26,225 bases of DNA from Spirochaeta sp. (GTDB taxonomy: Bacteria > Spirochaetota > Spirochaetia > DSM-2461), in assembly GCA_030592625.1 (NCBI GenBank), contig JAUVIY010000002.1, positions 1 through 26,225 of the forward strand. Direction: 5' to 3'. The notes below the pieces were generated by a model. It was not told the DNA's origin and searched no databases. It was given only the letters and a program-made list of their open reading frames with translations. This document shows positions 24,212 to 26,225 of the stretch, in pieces. The translations under genes were made by a program, and so were the position numbers. How positions within the stretch are numbered: the stretch's first letter is position 1; each line of letters begins with the position of its first letter.

Positions 24212-24919
24212 ATGTATTGTTCTCGCTGCGGGATTGAGGTAGATCCTGCTGTTGATCATTGTCCGCTATGTGATGCACCGATACAGAAGCTTCCCATGGA
24301 CGATGGGTCACCCTGGCCGTCCGAGGAGGCTCCGGTTACTTCTCCTCCGCCCATGAGTCCCGATGAAAGAAAAGCCCTTTCAAGAACCATAACGACTCTT
24401 GGATTCCTGATTCCTGTGTCCATCGTCCTTACCGTTGACTGGTTTATCTCCAGAAGCTTGAGCTGGTCGCTATTCGTACTGGTTTCCCTGGGAGCTGCAT
24501 GGCTATGGGCGCTGATCCCGTTGATTTTCAACCGAAGACCTTATCTCCTCATCGCTTCAATCATCTTGATTGCCCTGGCGTTACAAGCGGCACTGGGCCT
24601 GCTTGCCGGCGATACCAGCTGGCTCCTGCCGATCGGTATACCCATAGTAGTGAGTGCCGGATTATTGAGTACAGGCGTCACGATGCTGACCAGGTCGGCT
24701 CGAAGGATCGGGGGAAACCTGGCCGGTTGGATTCTTCTGGCAATTGCGGTTCTATCCGTGGCAACCGACATACTCGTCAGCTTATGGATGAACGGTTCAT
24801 GGCGGCCCGGATGGTCGATTATCGTCGCATCTACCCTGTTACCCATCGCTGTTCTGCTTCTTTTCCTGCATTACCGGCCGTCAAGACAGAAAAGGCTCCG
24901 CCGGTATTTCCATGTTTAA
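24212..24919 (+). CDS. Zinc-ribbon polytopic membrane protein (DUF6320-like)
   Basis: This 235-residue protein begins with a zinc ribbon (C3, C6, C17 and C20 in MYCSRCGIEVDPAVDHCPLC), followed by a Pro-rich linker. It then has about six membrane helices (TLGFLIPVSIVLTVDWFI, LFVLVSLGAAWLWALIPLIF, YLLIASIILIALALQAAL, WLLPIGIPIVVSAGLL, AGWILLAIAVLSVATDIL, IIVASTLLPIAVLLLFL) and ends in a basic tail. As I recall, DUF6320 proteins have this architecture and are often encoded beside AATase-like genes; I could not verify this here. GGGAGG with a 5-base spacer supports the ATG. It ends three bases from the convergent coiled-coil gene. Confidence 0.65.
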   Translation: MYCSRCGIEVDPAVDHCPLCDAPIQKLPMDDGSPWPSEEAPVTSPPPMSPDERKALSRTITTLGFLIPVSIVLTVDWFISRSLSWSLFVLVSLGAAWLWALIPLIFNRRPYLLIASIILIALALQAALGLLAGDTSWLLPIGIPIVVSAGLLSTGVTMLTRSARRIGGNLAGWILLAIAVLSVATDILVSLWMNGSWRPGWSIIVASTLLPIAVLLLFLHYRPSRQKRLRRYFHV

Positions 24920-24922
24920 AGC

Positions 24923-26053
24923 TCAATCCTCTACAGGCAGTGGAAGCAGACTCTCTTTCTGAGCGGCCAGGTTTTTTTCAATCGCCGCCAATTCTTTTTT
25001 CAAGTTCTTTAATGCGGCTTGACGACTTTTTATCTCTTCTTCCAGTCTGGATATCTGAGAGGCTTTCTGGTCTCTGAGGGATTCGGATTCCAGATAATCG
25101 CTGTGAGCCGAGAGAATCTTCTGCTCATCCTCGAGGACGCCGATCCGCTTGTTGATCGCAGTCCATTCATTTTTGAGTTTTTCAACAGGCGCATCAACGG
25201 ATTTTCCGTTGGTATTCCCTATCCATGATTCGCCCAGATCCCTGAAGGCATCGTCCAATTCAGCTCGTTTTTTATCCAGAGCATTCTCAATCCAGGTTAC
25301 CCTTTTACTGACTCCGCCCTTGCCGGGCAGATCTTCAAGCATGGCGTCAAGTGCTTTCGTTTCATCTGCAATGGCTTTCACTCGTTCTGCGATATCATTC
25401 CGGCGTTTGCTCAGAGCCTTCAATGTTGAAAAAGAAACAGCGGCGGGAGTATCGGCGAAGGCTTCCGGGGGCATTATTTCCCGAAGATTCCGTCCGGCCC
25501 GACCCCAGTGACGATCCAGTACGGCAGAGGCGGTTTTACGGCGTCCGGCCAATACGAGCGCTTTTCCCCTGGAGAGGATCGATACTACCTTGCTGCCTGT
25601 ATCGTTCTCATTCCGGAGCATAGCGTCTTCTGCAGCGTGAAGGCGCAGTTCCGCCTTCACCAGGTTATCAAGGGCCTCTTCCATTTTCTCATCGATCTGC
25701 CTGCCGGATTTCCATAGTTCCCAGGCGCTTCGACCCAGTTCCTCGAGGAGGGGTTCCTCTTTGTTTTTCATGTTACGGAGTTCGACATTCAGAGATTTCT
25801 TTTCTTCCTGTATGGCAGATCGTTTCTCGTCATCAGCAAGAAGACGTCGCAGAGCATCCTCGAGATCCCGAATCTCGCCGGTAATCCCGACAACAACGTT
25901 CTTATTCTTTTCCAGCGGCTTACCTTCTGCAAGTCTGGAGTCAAAGACGGACTGTCCCAGATTAGCCAGAACAATACCTTCCTGCTCACGTTCAGTATCG
26001 ATGGCCTCGTCCCGTGCCGTAATTCTTCCGATTAATGCTTTTCGATCACTCAT
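24923..26053 (-). CDS. Coiled-coil protein of unknown function
   Basis: This 376-residue protein is dominated by charged heptads (EEKKSLNVELRNMKNKEEPL, then LEELGRSAWELW; RLEEEIKSRQAALKNLKKEL). It has no signal peptide, no membrane segment and no motif I recognise; a central non-coil stretch (about 150-205) is rich in Arg and Ala. The ATG at 26053 has GGAG seven bases upstream. It overlaps the 3' end region of the OmpA-like gene by its ribosome-binding site only, the OmpA stop being two bases before the ATG. Co-expression with an envelope protein suggests a link to the cell envelope or cytoskeletal filament, but that is inference. Confidence 0.75.
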   Translation of the reverse strand: MSDRKALIGRITARDEAIDTEREQEGIVLANLGQSVFDSRLAEGKPLEKNKNVVVGITGEIRDLEDALRRLLADDEKRSAIQEEKKSLNVELRNMKNKEEPLLEELGRSAWELWKSGRQIDEKMEEALDNLVKAELRLHAAEDAMLRNENDTGSKVVSILSRGKALVLAGRRKTASAVLDRHWGRAGRNLREIMPPEAFADTPAAVSFSTLKALSKRRNDIAERVKAIADETKALDAMLEDLPGKGGVSKRVTWIENALDKKRAELDDAFRDLGESWIGNTNGKSVDAPVEKLKNEWTAINKRIGVLEDEQKILSAHSDYLESESLRDQKASQISRLEEEIKSRQAALKNLKKELAAIEKNLAAQKESLLPLPVED

Positions 26054-26054
26054 A

Positions 26055-26225
26055 TCAGTTCTCCAGAATGATAATTTCCACTCTTCTGTTTTGACGCCGG
26101 CCTTCCTCGGTGGAATTATCTCCGACCGGCTGTGTATGTCCCATACCCCGGGTCATCACCTGAGTCTCATGCCTGACTCCACTATCGATGAGATACCGCG
26201 CGACATTCCCGGCCCTTTGCTCGGA
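26055..26225 (-). CDS. OmpA-family peptidoglycan-binding protein, C-terminal part only
   Basis: The frame is open from the window edge to a TGA at 26055. The 56 residues visible are the end of an OmpA-like domain: SEQRAGNVARYLIDSGV, then TRGMGHTQPVGDN and EGRRQNRRVEIIILEN. The R-x-x-x-V-x-x-Y-L helix and the closing N-R-R-V-E-I pattern are diagnostic. OmpA-like domains bind diaminopimelate in peptidoglycan. The N-terminus, which would show whether it is a lipoprotein, a barrel or a MotB-like anchor, is outside the window. Confidence 0.9.
   Translation of the reverse strand, partial: SEQRAGNVARYLIDSGVRHETQVMTRGMGHTQPVGDNSTEEGRRQNRRVEIIILEN

Overview
The window looks like part of a Gram-negative spirochaete chromosome (Spirochaetaceae-like), about 53% G+C. 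This assignment is an inference. It rests on an OmpA-type envelope protein, several secreted and lipid-anchored proteins, an oligopeptide-binding protein whose signal peptide ends in Ala-Asn-Gly-Gly as in many Spirochaeta and Treponema binding proteins, and the overall gene mix. There are no rRNA or tRNA genes, phage genes, insertion sequences or CRISPR arrays.

Region 1 (1-5363, minus strand) is a fatty-acid synthesis operon, fabH-fabD-fabG-fabF-fabZ, followed by a TetR-family regulator cut by the window edge. A good sigma70 promoter precedes fabH, and a 14-bp perfect palindrome overlaps its -35 box. No acpP or enoyl-ACP reductase gene is present. Region 2 (5401-6100, plus strand), divergent from the fab promoter, holds the wreck of an acetyl-CoA carboxylase operon: a frameshifted biotin carrier protein (accB), a heavily deleted biotin carboxylase (accC) and probably the tail of accA.

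Region 3 (6226-9646, plus strand) carries an orphan lipoprotein, a small heat-shock protein with a candidate sigma54 promoter and a clear terminator, an exported FecR/TPR protein, and a lipoprotein resembling clan GH-A glycosidases. Region 4 (9705-15700, minus strand) is a complete oligopeptide ABC transporter operon, oppA-oppB-oppC-oppD-oppF. It has a hairpin with a T-tract between oppA and oppB, a terminator after oppF, and an OppC with an unusual insertion of roughly 90 residues. An AT-rich stretch of about 620 bp lies upstream of it.

Region 5 (16263-22851) contains an Rrf2-type regulator divergent from a short-chain dehydrogenase, then a tight minus-strand operon of five genes: HAD phosphatase, MFS transporter, Hsp33 (hslO), an unknown 130-residue protein and a GH36 alpha-galactosidase. 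Region 6 (22928-26225) pairs a condensation/alcohol-acetyltransferase-like enzyme with a zinc-ribbon polytopic membrane protein on the plus strand. Convergent to them is a coiled-coil protein downstream of a truncated OmpA gene.

The most notable non-gene signals are four degenerate tandem arrays with an exact 7-bp period in three intergenic gaps, and promoters whose -10 box lies only 6-7 bases before the ATG, which suggests leaderless mRNAs for some genes.
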